NCBI GenBank assembly: GCA_001464795.1
Contig: LNEB01000002.1
Location: 1-64,000 of the forward strand
DNA: 64,000 nt
DNA from: Bdellovibrionales bacterium Ga0074139
GTDB lineage: Bacteria > Bdellovibrionota > Bdellovibrionia > Bdellovibrionales > Bdellovibrionaceae
Direction: 5' to 3'
The position numbers and the translations under genes are program-made. The notes beneath the pieces were generated by a model, which was given only the letters and a program-made list of their open reading frames with translations, was not told the origin of the DNA and made no database searches. Positions 1 to 8,259 of the stretch are shown here, piece after piece. Numbering within the stretch: the first letter of the stretch is position 1; every line of letters begins with the position of its first letter.

Positions 1-176
1 TTTCGTGCCATTTCAAAAAGCCAGCTATTTGAACAAAGCCCATAGTTTATGGATTATAAGGCTCACGCCGCGACGTTTTAGATAAGCCCGGGTAAGATTG
101 GGTTTTAAAGCATTGAATAATTTTGTGTGTCTAACTTTTTAACAAATCTGAAAATTTATCTCGTAAATATTTTCAC

Positions 177-190
177 CCTTTTTAAAAAGG
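177..190. promoter_or_regulatory. Perfect 14-bp palindrome upstream of the first gene
   Basis: CCTTTTTAAAAAGG reads identically on both strands and lies 52 bases before the start codon at 243. It could be an operator or part of an AT-rich promoter. No matching regulator can be named. Confidence 0.25.
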
Positions 191-242
191 ACATCCTCAA
201 GTATTATTCCGCTCGGACTCAAACAAACATTGGAGAAATAAA

Positions 243-623
243 ATGAAAAACATTACATTCATTGCAATACTATCTTTACTTTTCAATCTTTCAGCTCAAG
301 CGGGAACAGGCGATCAAGGATCAATAGAAAGTATTTCTTGTATTAACAATGAAATGAATAGTGACGAAGTTAAAGCAGCATCGACTTCGTTTCTTGGTAT
401 GAAAGTCGGAGATCAGGTTTTGCTGGCAGACATTCGAGCCTTAGCTGTCAATGCTGACGGAATTGCAAAAGAAGGCATGGGCCTAATGGAAAGTAATTCT
501 AAGCTTGTTTTGTTAGTTAAAGCTGCTGGATTTTGCCAAAAAGATAAATCAGTTACAGAACAAGATGGTTCTGAAAAAATAATCTCCACAGTCGGCACTA
601 TTTTGTTATCAATTCAAAAGTAA
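243..623 (+). CDS. Small secreted protein of unknown function
   Basis: Predicted 126-residue exported protein. Residues 1-20 form a clear Sec signal peptide: a short basic start, a hydrophobic core, and a cleavage site after SAQA. The mature part is about 105 residues with two Cys (in the ESISCINN segment and near GFCQK) that could form a periplasmic disulfide. I recognise no family. The start is ATG behind TTGGAGAAATAAA, a good ribosome binding site. It stands alone, separated from the downstream transfer operon by almost 400 bases, so it may be cargo of the integrated element or the gene next to its left end. Confidence 0.6.
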   Translation: MKNITFIAILSLLFNLSAQAGTGDQGSIESISCINNEMNSDEVKAASTSFLGMKVGDQVLLADIRALAVNADGIAKEGMGLMESNSKLVLLVKAAGFCQKDKSVTEQDGSEKIISTVGTILLSIQK

Positions 624-798
624 TCGATCAGAACCTCTTCTAAATGGCCCAATTAAAATCAGAATAGGGCCATTACCCTGATCCCTCGACAATGGGGACC
701 CAGTTAAAATATCCATAATTTATTGCTCCCAAATGCTAATATTTATGAACGTTGGCAATTGGTCTGCGTGCTTGCCTATGTGCGGATCATATTTGAGC

Positions 799-813
799 GT
801 GCGATTCTGCACC
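799..813. promoter_or_regulatory. GTGCG palindrome 1 (operator or iteron-like)
   Basis: GTGCGATTCTGCACC is an imperfect dyad: arms GTGCG and TGCAC around ATTC. It is the first and weakest of three related sites in 96 bp. Confidence 0.5.
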
Positions 814-850
814 TCTCCCCTCTTGATTTCATTTGATTTTTTAAAAGTGC

Positions 851-865
851 GTGCGGTCCCGCACC
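851..865. promoter_or_regulatory. GTGCG palindrome 2 (operator or iteron-like)
   Basis: GTGCGGTCCCGCACC has perfect arms GTGCG/CGCAC with a 4-base spacer. It begins 52 bp after site 1 and is preceded by an extra GTGC half-site. Confidence 0.55.
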
Positions 866-879
866 ACTAGCCTACCAAT

Positions 880-894
880 GTGCGATTTCGCACC
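880..894. promoter_or_regulatory. GTGCG palindrome 3 (operator or iteron-like)
   Basis: GTGCGATTTCGCACC has perfect arms around ATTT. It begins 29 bp after site 2 and ends 124 bp before the start codon at 1019. It shares the trailing C (GCACC) with the other two copies. Confidence 0.55.
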
Positions 895-1018
895 CTGATC
901 AAAAATACCCAAAATCTTCTTTTGTCTTAACCACTTACATGACCTGGCATCATTTGGGCCAGTCTTCGCATTTAGCACTCCTCACGATGACAACTAACCA
1001 AACATCGTGGGGAGAAAA

Positions 1019-1708
1019 ATGGAAATCAAAACACAAAAGCCTTGGCTTACAAAAAAGGGAAACGAATTTCCCACAGAGCAACTTCAAGAAATTAGTCGTT
1101 CTTGGGATCAATCGACTTGGGATCAGTACCTAAGCTGGTATTCATCAAAAAGTAGAGAGGAAGAAATTCAATCTGAACCCGATATTAAAAAACCTTGGTT
1201 GGATTCTGAGGGGCAACTTTTAAATAGATTAGAATTAAAAAAAGTTACAAAAAAGTGGGATGCAGAAACCTGGGATCAATACCTCACTGCTACTGTTGAT
1301 CAAGACTTTCATGAATCGGAAGTTCTTTTTGAGGATTACGAAACTCTATTAGAAGAAACTGGCCTTGAAATCCAAGTCGAATCCAAACCTTTCCCAAACG
1401 ATTTAAAAAACCAAGTTCGAAAAGCTGTTCGAGCGCTTGCACCTGTACAAAAAAAGGTAGTTATCGGGCTTTTTTACGAAGGGTATTCACAAGTAAAGGT
1501 AGGCCGTAGGCTTGGAATTTCGCAACCAACTGTACATGAAATCAAAATTATTTCTCTGAATAAAATCAAACGCTTACTGGATTTGGACCCTATACCTTCC
1601 AGCTACCTTATAGGAGGGCACAAAAATTCGGACCCTCAAAACCAAACTCAGCAAGAGCAAATTCGCGAAGTTTATCTGGCAGACCTTAAAGGGAGCTACA
1701 TCAAATGA
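1019..1708 (+). CDS. Sigma-region-4-like DNA-binding protein with N-terminal tandem repeat
   Basis: Predicted 229 residues. The C-terminal part (about 135-190) resembles a sigma-70 region 4 helix-turn-helix: LAPVQKKVVIGLFYEGYS, then VGRRLGISQPTVHEIK as the recognition unit. The N-terminal part is a direct repeat of about 32 residues, at 7-38 and 58-89. The shared pattern is KPWL-x3-G, then a Leu/Lys-rich stretch, then WD-x2-TWDQYL. I chose ATG 1019 over the in-frame GTG at 1007 because GGGGAG at 1009-1014 is then the ribosome binding site. Its stop overlaps the next start (ATGA). Its place behind the palindrome array suggests a transcription regulator of the conjugative element. Function is inferred. 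Confidence 0.6.
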   Translation: MEIKTQKPWLTKKGNEFPTEQLQEISRSWDQSTWDQYLSWYSSKSREEEIQSEPDIKKPWLDSEGQLLNRLELKKVTKKWDAETWDQYLTATVDQDFHESEVLFEDYETLLEETGLEIQVESKPFPNDLKNQVRKAVRALAPVQKKVVIGLFYEGYSQVKVGRRLGISQPTVHEIKIISLNKIKRLLDLDPIPSSYLIGGHKNSDPQNQTQQEQIREVYLADLKGSYIK

Positions 1709-2010
1709 CTTGGGAAGAAATGATCCAAAAAAGAAGACTAAAAGAAAGGTCCACCATGAACTTTCATTTAAATTTAAAAATAGGCTTTGATCGCTACCAA
1801 ATGGTTTTTGAGAAAGGACTTCGTTTCTTAAGCCCTTTAGAGCAAACAGCCGTTCTTTTACGCTTTCTACAAGCTCTCCCGATAGGCCGAGTGGCAGATC
1901 GTATGGGCATGAGCTGGGACGGTGCAGATGAATTGATTGATCGAAGTATCGCAAAACTTCGAGGGGCCATGTTCGCTGATCAAATAAGAAAATCAAAAGG
2001 TGTCGCATGA
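1705..2010 (+). CDS. Second small sigma-region-4-like helix-turn-helix protein
   Basis: 101 residues. About residues 43-90 read as a sigma-region-4-type helix-turn-helix: LSPLEQTAVLLRFLQALP, then IGRVADRMGMSWDGADELID. The 'LSPxEQ' opening is typical of region 4 of sigma factors. No region 2 is present, so it cannot be a full sigma factor. It starts in an ATGA overlap with the preceding HTH gene and ends in another with the next one, so the three are translationally coupled. The pair may act together on the upstream palindromes or the transfer promoter (inference). Confidence 0.55.
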   Translation: MTWEEMIQKRRLKERSTMNFHLNLKIGFDRYQMVFEKGLRFLSPLEQTAVLLRFLQALPIGRVADRMGMSWDGADELIDRSIAKLRGAMFADQIRKSKGVA

Positions 2011-2189
2011 AGGCTTTTCTAAAATTCTTCACCGACTGGTTCAATCGAACTTTTAATCAATCCCAGTTTGATCTTAAAGATTTCGAAAAACTAGAGTCAA
2101 AAAAATATCTTCAGTCAGTAAAGCAAAGGAAAACCGACCAAGAAGTAAAACTAATAAACGGCCCCATGGGGCCTTACGGAGGAATCTAG
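2007..2189 (+). CDS. 60-residue protein of unknown function
   Basis: Short, basic protein with an aromatic-rich amphipathic N-terminus (FLKFFTDWFNRTF) and a lysine-rich centre. It overlaps the preceding stop by an ATGA, and its own end carries the GGAGGA ribosome binding site of the next gene. This tight coupling on both sides is the main support that it is real. No recognisable family. Confidence 0.4.
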   Translation: MKAFLKFFTDWFNRTFNQSQFDLKDFEKLESKKYLQSVKQRKTDQEVKLINGPMGPYGGI

Positions 2190-2558
2190 ATGATGCATGA
2201 ATATCAATCGACTGAAGAGAACTATAAAATTTTAAGTGACCTTCCAAGTTTTGTAAAAAATGTGCGAATCGTAGGTAGTGCTAAACGCTACGATAACGAG
2301 GATCATTTCGTTTTACGCTTAAGAGTACTTCCTACACTTAAGTACTTTTTAAAAGAAAACGACGATGATTCAGAACAGTTCACAGTTTTTAGCGGTAAGA
2401 GCCACGATAGTAATAATAATATTAGATTTTACTATCCCGTAGGTTTTGGTGAAAAGATTTCGGATGAATTCATCAAGCTAAAAATTTACGAACTGAATCT
2501 GATTTGCTACCTCCAATTGAAACCCTTTGAAAAATCTTTGATTTCGCCAGCGGCTTAA
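2190..2558 (+). CDS. Hypothetical protein in the regulatory part of the element
   Basis: 122 residues, no signal peptide and no membrane segment. It contains a charged centre (KENDDDSEQ) and alternates hydrophobic and charged residues, as a mixed alpha/beta cytoplasmic protein would. The start is one of two consecutive ATG codons (2190 or 2193), with GGAGGA 6 bases before the first. It begins directly after the TAG of the preceding small gene. I do not recognise it. Its position between the regulators and the secretion operon suggests a conjugation accessory role, without direct evidence. Confidence 0.45.
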   Translation: MMHEYQSTEENYKILSDLPSFVKNVRIVGSAKRYDNEDHFVLRLRVLPTLKYFLKENDDDSEQFTVFSGKSHDSNNNIRFYYPVGFGEKISDEFIKLKIYELNLICYLQLKPFEKSLISPAA

Positions 2559-2591
2559 AAACTTAAATATTTCTTTAGAAAGGAAATACAA

Positions 2592-2999
2592 ATGAAACAA
2601 CTTTTTACAACTGCACTTTTACTTCTCGCTTGCCTAAACGCTCAAGCCTTGGATTCCGGAACTTACTCCTATGACAATGGGGCCGATACAATAATCAACG
2701 TCTATTCAAATGTGATTAGTATCGAGTCAACTTCGCAAGTTGGGGGAGCTTTTGTTCCAGAGGTTCCGTTTCCTACGATGTGCCGAATTCGGATGTGGGG
2801 TCATGTTCGGGTTGAAGATCAAGAAGGATTCTTAGTTGAAGTCAGAACTCGCGAATTAAGAAACTCGGCTGACCTTCCGAATTCAGAAGGCTGTAGTCTT
2901 TACGTTAATAGTTATAACACTACTGTTAAAAAATTTCCGCACAAATTCTATTACCATAAAAACAGTTTAAAAAAGCTCGATCAAAAGTCATCTCGGTAA
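2592..2999 (+). CDS. Secreted protein of unknown function in the transfer region
   Basis: 135 residues with a Sec signal peptide (about 1-19, cleavage after NAQA). The mature protein has two Cys, in PTMCRIRMWG and EGCSLYV, which could pair in the periplasm, and looks beta-rich. The start ATG follows AGAAAGGAAA. It sits just upstream of the pilin gene, so a periplasmic accessory of the conjugation machine is plausible. It also resembles the small lipocalin-like secreted proteins common in predatory bacteria. No family recognised. Confidence 0.45.
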   Translation: MKQLFTTALLLLACLNAQALDSGTYSYDNGADTIINVYSNVISIESTSQVGGAFVPEVPFPTMCRIRMWGHVRVEDQEGFLVEVRTRELRNSADLPNSEGCSLYVNSYNTTVKKFPHKFYYHKNSLKKLDQKSSR

Positions 3000-3046
3000 T
3001 TTCGCAAAAAAGTAATTTAAATATTCTTAAGTCAGGAGACTTCATA

Positions 3047-3346
3047 ATGAAACTTGGTTATACGGAAAATTCTATTAAACAATTAAAGTTAATTCTTTTA
3101 ATGGGCTTAACCATGGCCCCCATCTTGGCCTTTGCAAGCGTTGAATCATCACTTCAAGCCGTCCAGTCAAAACTTGTCGGCACTCTTTTACCACTCGCCG
3201 CGATCTGCGGCCTGGTGGTGGCTGGATTTAGTTTTGTGATGGGTCACGCGAATGCAAGACAGCATCTCGTGTACGCAATTGCTGGGGCCATTATTGGATT
3301 TGGAGCTGAAAGTATTATCTCTTTGATTCGGGGACTTATTCACTAG
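3047..3346 (+). CDS. virB2: TrbC/VirB2-like conjugative pilin
   Basis: 99 residues, the usual size of a VirB2/TrbC prepilin. An N-terminal leader and hydrophobic stretch end in ILAFAS, a likely signal peptidase site. Two transmembrane helices follow (about 45-66 and 73-95), joined by a short basic loop (HANARQH). Polymerised VirB2 forms the pilus through which DNA passes. It starts with ATG behind TCAGGAGAC and is the first gene of the virB-ordered operon, immediately before virB3. Identity rests on size, topology and position. Confidence 0.75.
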   Translation: MKLGYTENSIKQLKLILLMGLTMAPILAFASVESSLQAVQSKLVGTLLPLAAICGLVVAGFSFVMGHANARQHLVYAIAGAIIGFGAESIISLIRGLIH

Positions 3347-3363
3347 AAAGGGTAAAAATTAAA

Positions 3364-3714
3364 ATGGCTTTAAAAACTTCTGAAGTCTACCGCTGCCTGG
3401 ATAAAAAGACCTTAGTATTTGGCTTTGAAATTCTAGATCTGTTTTTAGTTTTTTTGGTCTTAGCAGTTTTAAATTTTGTCTTAGGCCAAGTTCCTTATAA
3501 GTTTTTCTGGACCTGGGGACCAAGCCTTATTCTGGGTTTAGCCCTTCGAATGAGCAAAGCTGGAAAACCTGATAACTACCTTATGCACGTTATACGGTAT
3601 CACTTCTCTCCGGGCATTTTAAGCGCGTTTGATCTAGCACCTCAGAAAATGAAATTTACATCTATCAAAAAGGATAAAATAAATGTCAAAAGCCTCAATC
3701 GCATCAAAACTTGA
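3364..3714 (+). CDS. virB3: VirB3/TrbD-like inner membrane protein
   Basis: 116 residues with two adjacent hydrophobic segments (about 21-40 and 46-62) after a short cytoplasmic N-terminus, then a basic C-terminal tail. This is the VirB3/TrbD/TraL layout. VirB3 works with VirB4 at the inner membrane base of the secretion channel. Its 3' end overlaps the virB4 start by 32 bases, as in many conjugation operons. It may also correspond to TraL of F-type systems. The call leans on gene order. Confidence 0.65.
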   Translation: MALKTSEVYRCLDKKTLVFGFEILDLFLVFLVLAVLNFVLGQVPYKFFWTWGPSLILGLALRMSKAGKPDNYLMHVIRYHFSPGILSAFDLAPQKMKFTSIKKDKINVKSLNRIKT

Positions 3715-6091
3715 AGTTTGGGGATTTGAGGACGAGACCCTTATTTTTAAAGATTTCTCACTGGGGTCAGTTCTCAAGCTTCAGCCAAAAGATGTCTCCT
3801 GCGCAACCGATGAAGAACTCAATACACTTCACAGCGTAACATGTGATTTGCTGAATGGTTTACCCACAGGGCTTTCGCTCCAGTTTGTGCAAGGGGTTCA
3901 CGGGGGATCAAAGAAAATAACTGACGTGCACCAGGCCTTAACGACAGAAGACGCTCAAGCGTTGGCTCAAAAGCTCATGCTTGAGCGAATAGCTCGCATA
4001 ACTGAAATGGATGATAAGGGCCTTGTGCCGACTCAAAGTCTTTATCTGATAGTCAGAAAGAATTTCGAGAAAAAGCCAAAAAAGAAGAAAAAATGGAATT
4101 TCTTCTTCTGGAGAAAACAAGATATTGAAGAAGAGTTTTCAAGAGATATCCTTGAGCCCGAACTTGCCAAGTTCAATCAAACTTTATCAAACGTTCGTCA
4201 AAGTCTTGAAAACTTAGGACTCACGTCAGAAAAGTTGACCGAAGAACAAATTTTTAAAACTCTATTTGATCAGTGGAACCCACATTACCCACTTGAAGGT
4301 CTTAACTTCAACCGAGAAGATATTCGAGATGACCTTCTTTTAAGTGACATGGTGATTTCACTCAAAGGCTTTGCTCTGGGCCAAATGCATCACCGGGTTT
4401 TGTCTTTAAAAATTATGCCAGAGCAAACTTTCGCCTCAATGAGTGAAAAGTTTCGAGAACTCCCGTTTGATTCAAAACTATTCTTGTCACTTGATGTCTT
4501 AGACCAAGACCGTGAAACGATGGCTCTTCAAACTCAGCGCCGTGTATCTTATGCAATGTATACAGGCAAAAAGGGAGTTTCAGATCTTGAGAGCGAAGCA
4601 AAGTTTAAAGAAATTGAAACACTTTTAAGTAAACGCGTACTAGGTACAGAGAAAGTATTTGGAGTGTCATTAAATGTATTACTTCGAAGTGAAGACGAAT
4701 CAGCTCTTGATGAGCAAATAGAAAAAGTTCTTCAAACAATGCGTGAGCTGTCTGGGGCTGAAGGGATGCTTGAATCTTTAGCTGCTTCATCAATGTTTTT
4801 AGAATTCTCACTTCCAAATGCCCGAGCAAAAGAAAGATCCCGGCGAATGAACACGAGTGTGCTTTCAGACTTTTTACCCATCTTCGGAGACTGGATGGGT
4901 CATAAAGTTCCTCGAATTTTGCTCAGGAACCGCAGAGGAAATGTTCTAGGATTTGATCCGTTTTCACCAACGCTTACAAATTTTAATCAAATTATTAGCG
5001 GCGGCAGTGGCGCTGGCAAAAGTTACTTAACAAACATTATGATTTCACATCTTTTAAAAGAAAACCCGAAAGTTTTTATTTTAGATATTGGCGGCAGCTA
5101 CAGAAAGGTTTCAGAAACTTTAAATGGACAATATATTCCACTGGGCGCTGATAGTCAGATTTCACTAAACCCTTTTGATCTTGTCGATCATTCGCCCGAA
5201 GCGATTGATCAAAAAATTAAGTTTATGACATCTCTTGTGGAGCTGATGACTAAAGAGGATGAATCAAGCGGCATTGGAAAGTTAGAGAGATCTGAAATAG
5301 AGCAAATGATTAAAGAAATTCTTCGAGATGAACAAGAACCCCGCTTAAGTCATTTACGCGAGAAATTACTTCAAAACCAAGAGCCAGCCCTTAAACGGAT
5401 GGGGAAAATATTAGGCCCTTGGTGTGGGGATTCGCCTTTTGGTAAATTTGTAGATACTAAGACAAACTTAGAACTTCAAAGCCGGATTGTGTGTTTTGAT
5501 TTAAAAGGCTTAGAATCTCAACCTGACCTACAAGCCGTTTGTTTATTTCTCATTACAGATCTCATCTGGCGTGAAGTGCAACGAGACCGCATCAGTCAAA
5601 AGTTTGTAGTGTTTGATGAGTGCTGGCGTCTTTTAGAAAATGAGGCAGGATCTAGGTTTATTGCAGAAGTTTTTAGAACTTTTCGAAAGTATAAAGCGTC
5701 CGCGATTGCGATTTCTCAAACGATGGATGATTTCGCCAAGTCCAAAGTCGCTTCAGCCATTTTACCGAACTCTTCTGTCAAATGGGTCTTGAAACAAACT
5801 GGTGGCAATATTCCACACTTAAAGGAAATTCTACTTTTAAACGAAAGAGAAACAAGGCTTGTTGAAAGTTTGACTTCAAAAAAAGGATATTTTTCAGAAG
5901 CATTTTTAATTGCAGGTGACGAAAAGCAAGTTGTGGTGATCGAAAGTACGCCGCTCGAATACTGGCTTGCAACGACTGACCCACAAGATTTAAAAGTCAT
6001 GGAAGAGTTCCGGTTAAAAAATCTAACGATGCCTGAGACTGAGCTCCTTGAACTTTTAGCTGAAAAATTTCCACGCGGGGCCTCTGCTTAA
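3683..6091 (+). CDS. virB4: VirB4/TraC conjugation ATPase
   Basis: 802 residues, the size of VirB4. This is the main ATPase of the type IV secretion channel, working at the inner membrane in pilus assembly and substrate transfer. The N-terminal VirB4/CagE-type region precedes a RecA-like motor domain. Walker A GGSGAGKSY is near residues 439-447, Walker B VVFDECW near 641-648, and a sensor-like SQTMDDF follows. A Lys-rich stretch (KKPKKKKKW, about 130) is unusual. The start ATG is fixed by AAAAGGA at 3669-3675 inside the end of virB3. It is flanked by virB3 and a VirB5-like gene. Confidence 0.9.
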   Translation: MSKASIASKLEVWGFEDETLIFKDFSLGSVLKLQPKDVSCATDEELNTLHSVTCDLLNGLPTGLSLQFVQGVHGGSKKITDVHQALTTEDAQALAQKLMLERIARITEMDDKGLVPTQSLYLIVRKNFEKKPKKKKKWNFFFWRKQDIEEEFSRDILEPELAKFNQTLSNVRQSLENLGLTSEKLTEEQIFKTLFDQWNPHYPLEGLNFNREDIRDDLLLSDMVISLKGFALGQMHHRVLSLKIMPEQTFASMSEKFRELPFDSKLFLSLDVLDQDRETMALQTQRRVSYAMYTGKKGVSDLESEAKFKEIETLLSKRVLGTEKVFGVSLNVLLRSEDESALDEQIEKVLQTMRELSGAEGMLESLAASSMFLEFSLPNARAKERSRRMNTSVLSDFLPIFGDWMGHKVPRILLRNRRGNVLGFDPFSPTLTNFNQIISGGSGAGKSYLTNIMISHLLKENPKVFILDIGGSYRKVSETLNGQYIPLGADSQISLNPFDLVDHSPEAIDQKIKFMTSLVELMTKEDESSGIGKLERSEIEQMIKEILRDEQEPRLSHLREKLLQNQEPALKRMGKILGPWCGDSPFGKFVDTKTNLELQSRIVCFDLKGLESQPDLQAVCLFLITDLIWREVQRDRISQKFVVFDECWRLLENEAGSRFIAEVFRTFRKYKASAIAISQTMDDFAKSKVASAILPNSSVKWVLKQTGGNIPHLKEILLLNERETRLVESLTSKKGYFSEAFLIAGDEKQVVVIESTPLEYWLATTDPQDLKVMEEFRLKNLTMPETELLELLAEKFPRGASA

Positions 6092-6126
6092 AAAAACTTA
6101 TTTAACCTTTTAGAAAAGGAAAATCG

Positions 6127-6819
6127 ATGAAGAAACGAATTTCCAGTTTCATCCTAGTGGTCTGTCTTCTTGTGCCAATTCCTAAAACGGCACGCGCTGA
6201 TCTTTTTGGCGCAGACGTAGCAGTTCTTATGCAAATTTTAGTAAACGCTGTTCAACAACTCGCCCAGCTTCAAGCCATTTTAGATAAAGGCAAAGACACT
6301 CTAGGTCTATTAAAAGATATAAACCGAGGGATTAATGATTCCCTTAACATGGCTGAAACTTTGGGTTTAAGGATTGATCCAGGGCTTTACCGAGATTTAA
6401 GAAAAATTGATCAGGCAGTGGGATTAATTGAGTCGCTGTTTGGCCGAGCTGTGGATTCAAAACTTGCCACAGTTCAAAGAAATACGGACCAAACCGTGGC
6501 TGAAGCACTAACGTTTAATAATGAACTGAATGACTACGCAAGGAAGCTTGACCGAATTGGTGAGGAAATTAAAACTTATTCTCATTCGGTATCTCCTGGG
6601 GGAGCTGCAAAACTGACGGCTCAGTCCTTGGGTGTTGTGATTCACGTCCTAAATCAACAAATGAGAGCCACAGGCCAGGGGCTTAAACTTCAGGCTCAAG
6701 CACTCGCGATTCAAAACAAACAAGAAAAAGATAAGACAGAGCAATATTTAAAAGAAGGTGAAAAATTAAAACAAAAAATGCAATCAATTAACGCAAGCTT
6801 TGAAACGCCGAGGTTTTAA
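6127..6819 (+). CDS. virB5: VirB5/TrbJ-like secreted conjugation protein
   Basis: 230 residues with a signal peptide (about 1-25, cleavage near ARA-DLF). The mature part is almost entirely helical with long heptad-rich stretches (QQLAQLQAILDKG and a Lys/Gln-rich C-terminal coiled coil). That is how VirB5 and TrbJ proteins look, and VirB5 is a minor pilus-tip adhesin. ATG follows AGAAAAGGAAAATCG. Only the position between virB4 and a VirB6-like gene makes the call specific, because sequence conservation in this family is low. Confidence 0.6.
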   Translation: MKKRISSFILVVCLLVPIPKTARADLFGADVAVLMQILVNAVQQLAQLQAILDKGKDTLGLLKDINRGINDSLNMAETLGLRIDPGLYRDLRKIDQAVGLIESLFGRAVDSKLATVQRNTDQTVAEALTFNNELNDYARKLDRIGEEIKTYSHSVSPGGAAKLTAQSLGVVIHVLNQQMRATGQGLKLQAQALAIQNKQEKDKTEQYLKEGEKLKQKMQSINASFETPRF

Positions 6820-6820
6820 G

Positions 6821-7684
6821 ATGGATATGACTTGGCTTGCGAGTGAGGCAAAACAAATTCACTCTCTTTTTGCTAATTTATTTTATAGCATCGTGCTCAC
6901 CCTACTTCTAATCGGCGTTGTTTTAAATTACTTCCGCATGCCATTAGGACAGGTGCCAGAATTTATGATTTTGGTCGGTCGTGCCATTTTAGCAGCTTTT
7001 ATATTAGTCGCCTTGCCTGAGATTATGAATACTTTAGCTGATTTTACGGATCAACTTTCGCGCGAAGTGGGAGAGCTTAATAATTTAAAGCTCGTTGTTT
7101 CAAGACTGGGTGAAAAAGTGGGAAATTTCACTTGGTCTTGGGTATCGATTAAAGATTCCGTTCTTTTACTGATCAGCTATTTAACTTTCTTTTTTCTCTA
7201 TGTAAGCGTTTATATGGCTGACACTCTTTTTCTTTTTACTTGGACCTTGCTTTATATTTTCTCACCCATTTTGATTGCAGCTTTTGTCTTACCTGCAACG
7301 GCACCGGCAACAAAGGGCCTATTTCAAGCTCTGTTTGAGGTGTCGTGCTGGAAAGTGACTTGGTCTGTGCTCGCTGCCCTACTTTGGAGCTTTGCTCTTT
7401 CAGAAATTAATAAGCCTGAGTATGACGTGGATTTTTTAACCGCCATTTTACTTAATATTATGCTGGCCTTTTCAGTTGTCGCGACTCCACTTATTGTGGG
7501 GAAACTTTTAAGAGGTGGCCTTCACTCGGGTGCCGCAGTTTTGGGTGGAGTCATTTTAAGTGCAGTGAGTATGACGCCATCAGGGATTATGAATAAAGCA
7601 AAAGACCAAGCTCCCAGAGATTTGGGTTCGTTTAAATCCCGAAAAGACGATGATTCCGAAAATAAATCGAAACGACCAACTTAA
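6821..7684 (+). CDS. virB6: VirB6/TrbL-like polytopic channel protein
   Basis: About 287 residues with at least five transmembrane segments, including VLTLLLIGVVLNYF, ILAAFILVALPEI, VLLLISYLTFFFLYV and LLYIFSPILIAAFVL. A charged tail (KSRKDDDSENKSKRPT) follows. The central 'YIFSPI' motif after a hydrophobic loop is typical of VirB6/TrbL, the inner membrane subunit that handles DNA during transfer. I chose ATG 6821, two bases after the virB5 stop, over an in-frame TTG at 6800 that lies inside the preceding gene. GAGG precedes it. Confidence 0.7.
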   Translation: MDMTWLASEAKQIHSLFANLFYSIVLTLLLIGVVLNYFRMPLGQVPEFMILVGRAILAAFILVALPEIMNTLADFTDQLSREVGELNNLKLVVSRLGEKVGNFTWSWVSIKDSVLLLISYLTFFFLYVSVYMADTLFLFTWTLLYIFSPILIAAFVLPATAPATKGLFQALFEVSCWKVTWSVLAALLWSFALSEINKPEYDVDFLTAILLNIMLAFSVVATPLIVGKLLRGGLHSGAAVLGGVILSAVSMTPSGIMNKAKDQAPRDLGSFKSRKDDDSENKSKRPT

Positions 7685-7716
7685 AAAAATATTATCCAAA
7701 TGGAGGTAACAACAAG

Positions 7717-8259
7717 ATGAGATTTTCATCAGCCGTTGATTCTTTGACAAAAGAAAATCAATTCTTACGCTTTTCAGTTAAATCTTTAACTTTCACAAGT
7801 CTTATACTCGCACTCACTGTCATATTCTTGCACGACAGAAGCCCTGTCGTAGTCGAAAGGTCGTCTAGGGGTCTTGAGATTGTGAAAATGTCAGAGCTTA
7901 TTCGAAGTGAGAATGATCTAGAACTCGCTTTAAGACTTATGATCAAGGCCCGTTTTGATTCGGAAAGTATAAGTTCAGAAGTTTTTTTATCAAACAGGCA
8001 ACTGGAACTTAAAAATTTAGAGCAAAAGGAAATGAAATCACGTGGGCTAGTACAAAACATTGTTTTTCGTAAAGCCCAAGTTTCAAAAGAAGAAGCCATT
8101 GTTGAATTTGACCGAATTCTCTCCATTGGGGAAATCAGGTCAGCTCTTAAAACAACGGTAAAAGTAGCATTTGAGGAAACAGAACCAAATGAACTAAACC
8201 CTTACGGACTAAAGCTTGCCCTTGCCGTGCCATTAGAGAAAAAGGAGGAGAAGAAATGA
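7717..8259 (+). CDS. virB8: VirB8/TraE-like inner membrane assembly factor
   Basis: 180 residues: a short cytoplasmic N-terminus, one transmembrane helix (about 25-41, SLTFTSLILALTVIFL), and a periplasmic domain of about 135 residues. This is the bitopic layout of VirB8/TraE proteins, which nucleate the inner membrane complex and contact VirB10. The start ATG is preceded by ATGGAGGTAACAACAAG. Its end overlaps the next gene by ATGA and carries that gene's ribosome binding site (GGAGGAG). Assigned from topology, size and the B6-B8-B9-B10 order. Confidence 0.65.
   Translation: MRFSSAVDSLTKENQFLRFSVKSLTFTSLILALTVIFLHDRSPVVVERSSRGLEIVKMSELIRSENDLELALRLMIKARFDSESISSEVFLSNRQLELKNLEQKEMKSRGLVQNIVFRKAQVSKEEAIVEFDRILSIGEIRSALKTTVKVAFEETEPNELNPYGLKLALAVPLEKKEEKK

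Larger units (their letters stand above)
624..1018. other. Long non-coding leader with palindromic array
   Basis: No convincing gene lies here. Just after the stop at 623 there is an inverted repeat, ATGGCCC (644-650) with GGGCCAT (667-673), a weak terminator candidate without a T-run. The rest holds three GTGCG palindromes (listed separately) and extra GTGC half-sites near 770-790 and 846-850. It leads to the ATG at 1019. It is the most likely control region of the transfer operon, and possibly also an origin or relaxosome site. Confidence 0.5.

Noticed and set aside
1-242. Search for the left attachment site or the end of a gene
   Set aside because: Short open frames reach at most position 83 with no recognisable sequence, and no copy of the tRNA-Leu 3' end is present.
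1574-2044. 156-residue open frame on the minus strand
   Set aside because: Antisense to the two coupled sigma-like genes and without a binding site or family pattern.
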